Shown here in pieces: positions 1 to 5,771 of a stretch of DNA of 9,875 nucleotides; position 1 is the stretch's first letter; every line of letters begins with the position of its first letter. Under the pieces are notes generated by a model. It did not search any database. It had not been told where the DNA came from and saw nothing but the letters and a program-made list of their open reading frames with translations. This DNA comes from Chloroflexaceae bacterium UBA1466. Lineage in GTDB: Bacteria > Chloroflexota > Chloroflexia > Chloroflexales > Chloroflexaceae. Made by a program: the position numbers and the translations under genes. The DNA lies in NCBI GenBank assembly GCA_002325605.1, contig DCSM01000159.1, positions 11,258-21,132 of the forward strand. Reading direction: 5' to 3'.

Positions 1-1
1 G

Positions 2-484
2 AAACAAAAATGGTCAGCAAGAGAAGAATCGGCAAGAGTAGGCTTTTGGGCAGGAATCTTAATTGCGGTTGTCTGTATTAGCTGGCAGATGAGCGAAGGT
101 CATAATTCCTTCAAGCCACCGATGTTTAACCCAATTAACATTGTTGCTGGAATTGGTATTAGTTGGATTGGGATTTTAGTAATATGGCCAATATCAAGGC
201 TAATACAATGGCTAATATCAAAGATAAAAAGCCCTCTTCATATTCAGGGATTCGTAACAAAAATTAAATCCTGGCTATCCAACTTCCTTAATCTAATTCA
301 AAGAGCTAAGTTTGGCATTTTAGCACTTTTCCTCTCTGCCATAAGCGTATTAGGCCTTTTCAGCTATATCTTTATTGATAGCTGCCGCGATCTTATCTTT
401 AAAGTCACACTTGCTTCAGCAATAGATATTCTCTTGTTTTTGGTCTTCTTTCCAGAAACGCTTGAAGATCTCAAAAAGCCTTAA
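2..484 (+). CDS. Multi-pass membrane protein of unknown function, 5' end missing
   Basis: I do not recognise this protein. The frame is open without a stop from base 2 to the TAA at 482-484, so the gene runs off the left edge. The first in-frame ATG (89) follows a hydrophobic stretch (FWAGILIAVVCISW) in the same frame and has no convincing ribosome binding site, so it is probably internal. The visible 160 residues hold about four hydrophobic segments. These are the one just named, a second beginning NIVAGIGISWIGILVIWPI, a third around FGILALFLSAISVLGLFSYI, and a last one near LASAIDILLFLVFF. Basic loops separate some of them (KIKSPLHIQGFVTKIK). A four-helix inner-membrane protein is therefore likely. 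The stretch is AT-rich: 40 of 120 bases at 121-240 are G or C, compared with 36 of 60 at 1741-1800 in nadE. This may mark a poorly conserved or acquired gene. Its stop overlaps the stop of convergent nadE. Confidence 0.6.
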   Translation, partial: KQKWSAREESARVGFWAGILIAVVCISWQMSEGHNSFKPPMFNPINIVAGIGISWIGILVIWPISRLIQWLISKIKSPLHIQGFVTKIKSWLSNFLNLIQRAKFGILALFLSAISVLGLFSYIFIDSCRDLIFKVTLASAIDILLFLVFFPETLEDLKKP

Positions 485-2292
485 TAGTCTAGTGGACGCA
501 GATAATATTCGCCAATCGCTGTAGAACTCAACATCGCGCTACTTGGCAAATGGCGTTTCCAGTGAGTACTATCGAGGCGACGTTTAACTAGCGCAACATC
601 GGTTGGTGAAAAACCTAATTGCGCTAGTTTTTCAGCACTATAGCCCTGGAGCAGAAAGGATAGAATCCGATCTGCTTGGGGATAACTTATGCCAAAATCG
701 CTTTCATCGGTCTGGCCGACGATTAAATCAGCACTGGCAGGCTTTTCAACAATCACGGCGGGCACGCCAACATGTCGCGCCAATTGCCAAACTTGTGTTT
801 TGAAAAGGTCACCCAAAGGATTGACAGGCGGCGAATCGTCGGCGTGCCAAGTGTAGTAGCCAAAGAGCCGCTCCGTCTTATTCCCCGTTCCAATCGGCAA
901 ACTGCCCAATTTTTGCGAATGATCAAAGAGAACAATCATCCGCATTCGAGCCATAATGTTGCCTTTGCGTCGCCCATCCATTTCAGCATCAAGACTGGCA
1001 TAAGCATCTACAGCCTGACTAATGTCCACGGTGATAGCTTGAATGCCAAGTTGATCAATACAAAGTTGAGCATGATCTAAACTTTCACTGCTGCTCGTAC
1101 GATATGGCATCCGAATCGCTAAAACATGCTCTGGGCCAAAGGCTTCGGCACAGAGAAAGGCCACTAGAGCCGAATCAACGCCACCTGATAAGGCTAAGAC
1201 AACATCTTTGAACCCTCGGCGGCGAGTGACTTCGTCGCGCAGAAATTCAAGCAGCCAACGTTTGGTCAACTCAACATTAAGTTGCAGCGGCACAAGGGAA
1301 TTCGGATCAAAACGAGGCGCACTAAAGACGGGAAGCGATTTTTGTTGAGGAATTACCGAATCTTGAGGTTTTAGAGGCGAAGGTAAATTTCTTTTTCCTT
1401 CATCCCATTGCACAAATGCAGGTTTTCTTTGAGCAATTCGCCTAAGCTCACTTTGCAAATGAGGAAGCATGGTCTCTAAATCAGCAAGCAAAGGCTCATC
1501 AGCACGAGCTAAAGGGATATCATCCAAATCAATTGTCGCAGTGATGAGAGTATCTTCCCAAAGAGGCCCAGAAAGGAGCAGATCGCCACGCGGCCCCAAC
1601 AAAAGCGAACCACCAGGAAAGATTTTGCCCCCTTCAGAGCCGACCAACTGCGCCACAACCACGAAAACGCCATGCTCATCGGCGATGCGGTGGGCGAGGT
1701 CTTCCCAATGCTCCAAATTGCTGGGTCGCGCCCCCGCCGTGCCCCTGGCGGGCGAAGCACTGAGAATATACACAATTTGGGCCCCATCCAAGGCCGCAAC
1801 CATCCCACTAATACTGTGCCAAGCATCCTCGCAAACCAGTAACGCTGCCCGACCATAAGTCGTGTTAAAAGCTGCAATCTGCTGTCCAGATGCTACAAAT
1901 CGTTGTTCATCAAAGACTCCATAGGTCGGAAGAAAGACTTTGCGATGAACATGCTTGATTTCTTGTTGCAAAGTAGCATACAAAGCACTGTTGTAATAGT
2001 GATCTCGGAATTTCTCGTAAAAACCGATCCCTATATCTAAGGGTGGCGCATCTTTACCACCCACATTTTGATAGATTGCATTGAGATCAGTAAAGACTTC
2101 GCCCGCCGATTTCGCTATTTCGCGGACTCCACCTTCCAGAAAATAGCCGCTCAAGAAGGTTTCTGGGAAGATTACAACATCTGGGCGCGGCGTGAGGGAG
2201 GAAATTTGTGCGAAAACTTCGCCGACTCGCGCAAGGTTAGCGTGATAAGCTCCCTTTTTAGGGCGCATTTGGGCAATAAGAATGTTTAACAT
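481..2292 (-). CDS. nadE: Glutamine-dependent NAD+ synthase
   Basis: This enzyme makes NAD+ from deamido-NAD+ (nicotinate adenine dinucleotide), ATP and glutamine in the cytoplasm, the last step of NAD+ synthesis. The protein has 603 residues, normal for the two-domain form. Residues 1 to about 290 form a nitrilase-type glutaminase with the full Glu-Lys-Cys triad: E44 in FPET, K118 in HRKVFLP and C154 in LLVCEDAWH. Residues from about 335 form the synthetase domain. It has the ATP-pyrophosphatase loop SGGVDS (369-374), then GTGNKTERLFGYYT (468-481), NPLGDLFKTQVW (491-502) and KPASADL with GQTDE (517-530). Every expected motif is present, so it should be active and able to use glutamine. The ATG start is preceded by AGGAA at a 6-base distance, lying in the last codons of the upstream nrtR-like gene. 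Only 3 bases separate that stop from this start, so the two are probably co-transcribed and translationally coupled. Confidence 0.97.
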   Translation of the reverse strand: MLNILIAQMRPKKGAYHANLARVGEVFAQISSLTPRPDVVIFPETFLSGYFLEGGVREIAKSAGEVFTDLNAIYQNVGGKDAPPLDIGIGFYEKFRDHYYNSALYATLQQEIKHVHRKVFLPTYGVFDEQRFVASGQQIAAFNTTYGRAALLVCEDAWHSISGMVAALDGAQIVYILSASPARGTAGARPSNLEHWEDLAHRIADEHGVFVVVAQLVGSEGGKIFPGGSLLLGPRGDLLLSGPLWEDTLITATIDLDDIPLARADEPLLADLETMLPHLQSELRRIAQRKPAFVQWDEGKRNLPSPLKPQDSVIPQQKSLPVFSAPRFDPNSLVPLQLNVELTKRWLLEFLRDEVTRRRGFKDVVLALSGGVDSALVAFLCAEAFGPEHVLAIRMPYRTSSSESLDHAQLCIDQLGIQAITVDISQAVDAYASLDAEMDGRRKGNIMARMRMIVLFDHSQKLGSLPIGTGNKTERLFGYYTWHADDSPPVNPLGDLFKTQVWQLARHVGVPAVIVEKPASADLIVGQTDESDFGISYPQADRILSFLLQGYSAEKLAQLGFSPTDVALVKRRLDSTHWKRHLPSSAMLSSTAIGEYYLRPLDY

Positions 2293-2295
2293 TGA

Positions 2296-3057
2296 TTATT
2301 CCTGACTTTCAGCATCTCTTGCTTGCCGATCACTTTTGTCTACCTTATCCTCGCGCCAACGAAAGACAAATTGCTTCTCTGGGTGGCTGCCCCGAAATCG
2401 CCATAGCCGCGTTGGCCGCCCACGGCCTTCGCGCACCTGCCCCGTATCCTCCAGAATCCCCGTCTCTTTGATCTTGCGATAAAAATTGCCTTTATCCAGC
2501 TTTTCAGCTAGAATCTGCTCATAAATATCTTTCAATTCTAAGATACTAAAGACTTCAGGGAGCAATTGAAACGCCAAAGTGGTATATTCGAGCTTAGAAC
2601 TGAGTCGTGAAACCGCGTAATCCAAGATTTGTTCGTGATCAAAAGCGAGTTTAACGGGTAGCTCACGGATTGGAAACCAACAAACATTTGGCGTTTCATC
2701 GCTTGAGCGCAAGATCTGTTTGTCTGCTTGCACTAAAGCAAAATAGACAATGCTAATCACGCGCATTCGCGGGTCACGGCCTGGGTTGCCAAAGGTATAA
2801 AGTTGCTCCAAATAGACGTTTTGCACGCCCGTTTCTTCTTCTAATTCGCGGCGGGCTGATTCCTCCAGTGATTCATCCATATTGATAAAGCCGCCAGGCA
2901 AGGCCCAAAAGCCTTCAAAGGGCCATCTACTGCGTTGCACTAACAAAACGTGCAATTCGCGCTGCTGAAGCGTGAAGATAACCACGTCAACCGTAACGGA
3001 TGGCCGCTCATAGCGCGAGGGATCATAATTGGTCGCATTTTCTGGGGGATTTTCCAT
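2296..3057 (-). CDS. nrtR: NrtR-type Nudix transcriptional regulator of NAD metabolism
   Basis: A 253-residue protein with an N-terminal Nudix domain (about 20-150) and a C-terminal winged-helix domain (about 160-222), the architecture of the NrtR family. Those regulators repress NAD-biosynthesis genes and are released by ADP-ribose or related ligands. The Nudix box is complete: G56, E62, R70-E71-L72, E74-E75 and G77-V78 match GX5EX7REUXEEXGU. The winged-helix part includes LDKGNFYRKIKETGIL (187-202) and GRGRPTRLWRF (211-221), close to the GRPxRLxRF signature I associate with NrtR proteins. The last 30 residues are highly charged. The start at 3057 is supported by AAGGAAG 9 bases upstream. 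The gene lies directly ahead of nadE with a coupled junction, and a palindrome overlaps its promoter, which fits autoregulation plus control of nadE. The intact Nudix box means ADP-ribose pyrophosphatase activity is possible. A plain Nudix hydrolase is the alternative, but the winged helix argues against it. Confidence 0.88.
   Translation of the reverse strand: MENPPENATNYDPSRYERPSVTVDVVIFTLQQRELHVLLVQRSRWPFEGFWALPGGFINMDESLEESARRELEEETGVQNVYLEQLYTFGNPGRDPRMRVISIVYFALVQADKQILRSSDETPNVCWFPIRELPVKLAFDHEQILDYAVSRLSSKLEYTTLAFQLLPEVFSILELKDIYEQILAEKLDKGNFYRKIKETGILEDTGQVREGRGRPTRLWRFRGSHPEKQFVFRWREDKVDKSDRQARDAESQE
2299..2303 (-). promoter_or_regulatory. Ribosome binding site of nadE inside the end of nrtR
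   Basis: AGGAA on the minus strand spans the final two sense codons (CAG GAA) of the nrtR-like gene and lies 6 bases before the nadE ATG. Ribosomes finishing nrtR therefore end on the nadE initiation region, which suggests translational coupling. It also supports the ATG at 2292 as the nadE start. Confidence 0.7.
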
Positions 3058-3060
3058 AGC

Positions 3061-3075
3061 AAAAGGCTTCCTTTT
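3061..3075 (-). promoter_or_regulatory. Ribosome binding site of nrtR within a small inverted repeat
   Basis: The minus-strand sequence AAAAGGAAGCCTTTT contains the Shine-Dalgarno AAGGAAG, 9 bases ahead of the nrtR ATG. It is also a perfect 6-bp inverted repeat (AAAAGG / CCTTTT) with a 3-base centre. In the mRNA this could form a weak hairpin that partly hides the ribosome binding site. The stem is mostly A-U, so any such effect is speculative. The Shine-Dalgarno assignment itself is solid and fixes the start codon. Confidence 0.6.
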
Positions 3076-3076
3076 G

Positions 3077-3101
3077 ACTTATTGTGAATTACACACTAAG
3101 T
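3077..3101. promoter_or_regulatory. 25-bp palindrome, candidate NrtR operator
   Basis: The arms are ACTTATTGTG (3077-3086) and CACACTAAGT (3092-3101) around a 5-base centre. Ten of the 12 symmetric base pairs match. The palindrome covers the end of the -10 box and the predicted transcription start of the minus-strand promoter, so a dimer bound here would block that promoter. NrtR proteins bind palindromes of roughly this length upstream of NAD genes, with a sequence that varies by lineage. Assigning the site to the adjacent NrtR-like protein is inference from position and symmetry. Confidence 0.68.
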
Positions 3102-3127
3102 ATACCTGAGAAGCAGAAGCGTGTCAA
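3099..3127 (-). promoter_or_regulatory. Sigma70-type promoter for nrtR-nadE
   Basis: On the minus strand a perfect TTGACA (3127-3122) is followed, after exactly 17 bases, by TATACT (3104-3099), one mismatch from TATAAT. Transcription would start near 3092, giving a leader of roughly 35 bases before the nrtR ATG. The -10 box and start overlap the 25-bp palindrome. With such a strong core promoter, repression is the likely mode of control. Confidence 0.75.
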
Positions 3128-3142
3128 GAAGAGCCGCAAAAA

Positions 3143-3171
3143 TTGACAAACTGAGCAGCATCTTGCACAAT
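3143..3171 (+). promoter_or_regulatory. Probable sigma70-type promoter for rmlD-comEC
   Basis: A perfect -35 box TTGACA (3143-3148) is followed after 17 bases by CACAAT (3166-3171), which matches 4 of 6 positions of the -10 consensus. The predicted start near 3178 leaves a leader of about 87 bases before the rmlD ATG, in which I see no convincing riboswitch or attenuator. Its -35 box is 15 bases from the -35 box of the divergent nrtR promoter. The palindrome lies outside this promoter, so direct repression by NrtR is less likely on this side. Confidence 0.5.
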
Positions 3172-3251
3172 AGGGACTTAGAAAACTTAGGGCGAAAATC
3201 TGATAGATCAATAACTTTTAACAAGCCTTACGATTTATTTGCAACCAAAAG

Positions 3252-3256
3252 AAGGA
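3252..3256 (+). promoter_or_regulatory. Ribosome binding site deciding the rmlD start
   Basis: AAGGA lies 8 bases before the ATG at 3265. The same frame is open back to a GTG at 3121, but that GTG lies in the promoter region, upstream of the predicted transcription start. The Rossmann-fold start MRIAITGADGQLG begins at the 3265 ATG, so 3265 is the real start. Confidence 0.8.
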
Positions 3257-3264
3257 TTTACTCG

Positions 3265-4110
3265 ATGCGAATTGCAATTACGGGTGCTGACGGCCAACTG
3301 GGCCAAGCCCTTTGCGCTCGACTCGCGCCCGCTCACGAGCTTATTCCGCTTACGCAAGCCACTTTTGAATTAGACAGTCCTGCTGCTGTGGCTCAAATCG
3401 TTGCCACCAACGCTGAATGCGTTATCCATCCCGCAGCTTATACAAATGTTGATGGTTGTGCGCGTGAACCCGAATTGGCTTACCGAATAAATGGTTTGGG
3501 CACGAAATATGTAGCTTTGGCATGTCAGCAACTTGACGCGAAGCTGCTTTATATTAGTACAAATGAAGTTTTCGCAGGCAAAACCTCAAAAGCCTACACT
3601 GAATACGATCAAACAGGGCCAATAAATCCTTATGGTTGGTCGAAATGGGTTGGTGAGCAAATTATCCGTGAGCTATTGCACAAGTTTTACATCGTGCGCT
3701 TGGCTTGGCTTTTTGGGGGCGAACGGAACTTTGTTCGGACAGTTTTGCGCCTGGCCAAAGAGCAACCTGGAAAAGGTTTACAAATGGTAAATGATGAGAT
3801 CGGCAACCCGACATATACTTCTGATGTTTCTAATGCGCTTGCTCAATTGATTGAAAAGCCTTTTTATGGCACATATCACCTGGTAAATGAAGGTTTTTGT
3901 TCAAGATATGCGTTTGCAAAAGAGATTTTGAGGCAAGCGGGTTTTGAAAATACCCCAATCAAGCCAATCTCGCTGGCGGATTACAAGCGGGATAGTACGC
4001 CCCCGCCCTATTCGCCCTTGGCCAACATCGCTGGCGCGGCGTTAGGTTTGCAATTGCGGCCTTGGCAAGAGGCTCTTGCAGCCTATCTGAAAACTTTACC
4101 TGAAGATTAG
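3265..4110 (+). CDS. rmlD: dTDP-4-dehydrorhamnose reductase (RmlD/RfbD family)
   Basis: A 281-residue NAD(P)H-dependent reductase of the extended SDR family. RmlD reduces dTDP-4-dehydrorhamnose to dTDP-L-rhamnose, the sugar donor for surface polysaccharides. The cofactor motif GADGQLG is at residues 7-13. AAYTNVDGCAREPELAYRIN (57-76) is the characteristic RmlD segment. The catalytic residues are T99 in ISTNEVFAG and Y123xxxK127 in NPYGWSK. VRLAWLFGG (144-152) and the C-terminal RPWQEALAAYL (265-275) also fit the family. The usual STDxVFDG reads STNEVFAG here, a mild departure that leaves the catalytic Thr in place. The length is normal. No rmlA, rmlB or rmlC is in the window, so the substrate could be a related dTDP-4-keto sugar. 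It is followed after 16 bases by comEC on the same strand and probably shares its transcript. Confidence 0.87.
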   Translation: MRIAITGADGQLGQALCARLAPAHELIPLTQATFELDSPAAVAQIVATNAECVIHPAAYTNVDGCAREPELAYRINGLGTKYVALACQQLDAKLLYISTNEVFAGKTSKAYTEYDQTGPINPYGWSKWVGEQIIRELLHKFYIVRLAWLFGGERNFVRTVLRLAKEQPGKGLQMVNDEIGNPTYTSDVSNALAQLIEKPFYGTYHLVNEGFCSRYAFAKEILRQAGFENTPIKPISLADYKRDSTPPPYSPLANIAGAALGLQLRPWQEALAAYLKTLPED

Positions 4111-4126
4111 AATTTGAGAGGGGGCA

Positions 4127-5674
4127 ATGCTCTTTGCTGCGCTTTCGCTGGCCTGGATGCTGGGAATCGTCGTTACAGATTTACTTTTACTTCCCCTTCC
4201 GCTTCTTATTACGCTCATTGTCGGTGGCTTGAGCAGCAGCATTATCGCAAGAAAGCTTAACTTTTTTCGTCTGGTAAGTTTAATGGTGCTTTTTGCGGGT
4301 TTGGGGGGCTTGCGCTATCAAATAGCCCAAATTCCTATAACCTCGCGGAGTGTTTGGCGCTTGGCCGAACAAGGTGAGGTCGAGATTCAAGGCTTTGTGA
4401 ACGCTGACCCGAAACGTAATGAGGAAGGGCAGCAGGTCATTTTGGCAACGCAAAAGGCAACGCTGGGCGCAGCGACAACAGCGGTTGAAGGCTTGTTGCT
4501 CATCAATTTGCCGCCTTATCCTGCCTATCAATATGGTCAAAAATTACTGATAACAGGTCAAATAAATTTACCCAAAACGATAGAGCGGCCTCAAAAAGAT
4601 CAAAATCGCCTCTTGCTGGTTTGGCAAATGTTGCAAGAACCTGGAATGTTTGATTATCGACTCTACCTGAAACGCAAAGGGATTTTTGCGCTGGTGAATG
4701 AGCCACAAATAGAGCTTCTCCCAGGTAATGTTGGTAATTCACTTTTGTTGCGTCTCTTAGCGCTGCGCGACTATTGCAAAGCGATTTTGCTGCGGCTATT
4801 ACCTGAACCACAAGCCTCTTTAGCAATTGGAATCCTCCTTGGTCTACAAGCCTCTATCCCTGACGAAGTTTATGAAGCATTCTCCGTCACGGGAACCTCG
4901 CATATTTTAGTCATTTCAGGCTGGAATCTCTCAATTGTCGCGCTTCTCTTAGCGCGAAGCGCGGCCCAATTACAAATTGGAAAGAATCTTACTTTTTGGG
5001 CCTCTTTGGCTGCGCTTTGGCTTTACACTTTGTTTGTGGGCGCGACAGCAACAGTTGTGCGGGCTGCGGTGATGGCAAGCCTAGCGGTTCTGGCGACGGC
5101 AACTGAGCGCCGTAGTGAGACTTGGACCCTCTTACTAGGTGCTTGTTTCTTCTTAACGGTTTTTGACCCTCAAACTCTTTGGGATTTGGGTTTTCAATTA
5201 TCAGTCTTTGCAACTGCGAGTCTTTTCGCTTTCGCAACGCCCATTACGAAATGGTTAGAGCTTTTTGCACCGTTTCGCTGGGCAGCATTGGGCTGGGTCA
5301 CCGAAGCTCTTGCAGCAACTTTAGCCGCCCAGATTCTTGCTCTCCCGCTTATTCTTTACAACTTTGGCAACCTCTCAATCATCGCGCCTTTGGCAAATGT
5401 TTTGCTTGTGCCTGTCGTACCTCACGCGATGGCGCTTGGAACACTGGCTTTGCTCGCTGGGCTGATCTATCTACCTTTTGGGCAAATCGTAGGTTTAGGC
5501 GCATATCTCCCGCTGGCCTGGCTGACTGAAGGGGCCCGAATTTTGGCCGCAATTCCCTGGGCCGCCATCAAAATCCCTCCTTTTCCTCTTTGGATGTTGC
5601 TTCTCTACTATCTTTTAGTTGCTCTGTTTTGGCAAATAGCGATAAAAGAGAAAGGGATTAGCGAAAAGAAATAA
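4127..5674 (+). CDS. comEC: ComEC/Rec2-family DNA-uptake channel without metallo-beta-lactamase domain
   Basis: ComEC forms the inner-membrane channel that passes single-stranded DNA into the cytoplasm during natural transformation. The 515-residue protein starts with two or three hydrophobic segments (1-65). A soluble OB-like region follows (about 80-200, DUF4131 type) and ends in the family motif EPGMFDYRLYLKRKGI (171-186). The polytopic competence domain then carries GTSHILVISGWNLSIV (256-271), FVGATATVVRAAVMASL (303-319), LWDLGFQLSVFATASLF (351-367) and NFGNLSIIAPLANVLLVPVV (412-431). It ends in a membrane segment and a short basic tail. Full-length ComEC proteins usually continue with a metallo-beta-lactamase domain. 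None is present, and only 97 bases with a terminator separate this stop from the next, oppositely oriented gene, so no broken remnant lies downstream. GAGAGG just before the ATG supports the start. The spacing to rmlD (16 bases) suggests one transcript. Confidence 0.9.
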   Translation: MLFAALSLAWMLGIVVTDLLLLPLPLLITLIVGGLSSSIIARKLNFFRLVSLMVLFAGLGGLRYQIAQIPITSRSVWRLAEQGEVEIQGFVNADPKRNEEGQQVILATQKATLGAATTAVEGLLLINLPPYPAYQYGQKLLITGQINLPKTIERPQKDQNRLLLVWQMLQEPGMFDYRLYLKRKGIFALVNEPQIELLPGNVGNSLLLRLLALRDYCKAILLRLLPEPQASLAIGILLGLQASIPDEVYEAFSVTGTSHILVISGWNLSIVALLLARSAAQLQIGKNLTFWASLAALWLYTLFVGATATVVRAAVMASLAVLATATERRSETWTLLLGACFFLTVFDPQTLWDLGFQLSVFATASLFAFATPITKWLELFAPFRWAALGWVTEALAATLAAQILALPLILYNFGNLSIIAPLANVLLVPVVPHAMALGTLALLAGLIYLPFGQIVGLGAYLPLAWLTEGARILAAIPWAAIKIPPFPLWMLLLYYLLVALFWQIAIKEKGISEKK

Positions 5675-5700
5675 ATGATGCTTTTAGATCATTCTTACAC

Positions 5701-5744
5701 AAAAAGAGGAAAAATAGCTTTTAGAGCTATCTTCCCTCTTTTTT
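5701..5744. terminator. Bidirectional rho-independent terminator
   Basis: AAAAAGAGG (5701-5709) pairs with CCTCTTTTT (5735-5743), and ATAGCT (5714-5719) pairs with AGCTAT (5725-5730) around a 5-base loop. The short middle section is imperfectly paired. The left arm begins with an A run and the right arm ends in a T run, so the RNA from either strand ends the hairpin in U residues. It lies between convergent comEC (+) and the PKD protein gene (-) and can serve both. Confidence 0.85.
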
Positions 5745-5771
5745 AGTCTCGAAACCCGTTAAAAGCTCATT

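Noticed and set aside
89..91. ATG at 89 as the start of the left-edge membrane protein
   Set aside because: A hydrophobic segment in the same frame continues upstream to the edge, and no Shine-Dalgarno precedes this ATG.
1469..1877. Overlapping open frames on both strands inside nadE
   Set aside because: They lie wholly within a strongly conserved NadE frame and have compositions typical of out-of-frame reading.
3121..3264. 48-codon in-frame extension of rmlD from a GTG at 3121
   Set aside because: It lies over the promoter region and upstream of the predicted transcription start, has no typical protein composition, and the canonical SDR start MRIAITGADGQLG with a good Shine-Dalgarno begins at 3265.
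5675..5771. A broken metallo-beta-lactamase remnant after comEC
   Set aside because: The 97-base gap holds only the terminator hairpin and flanks; no frame resembling that domain is present.
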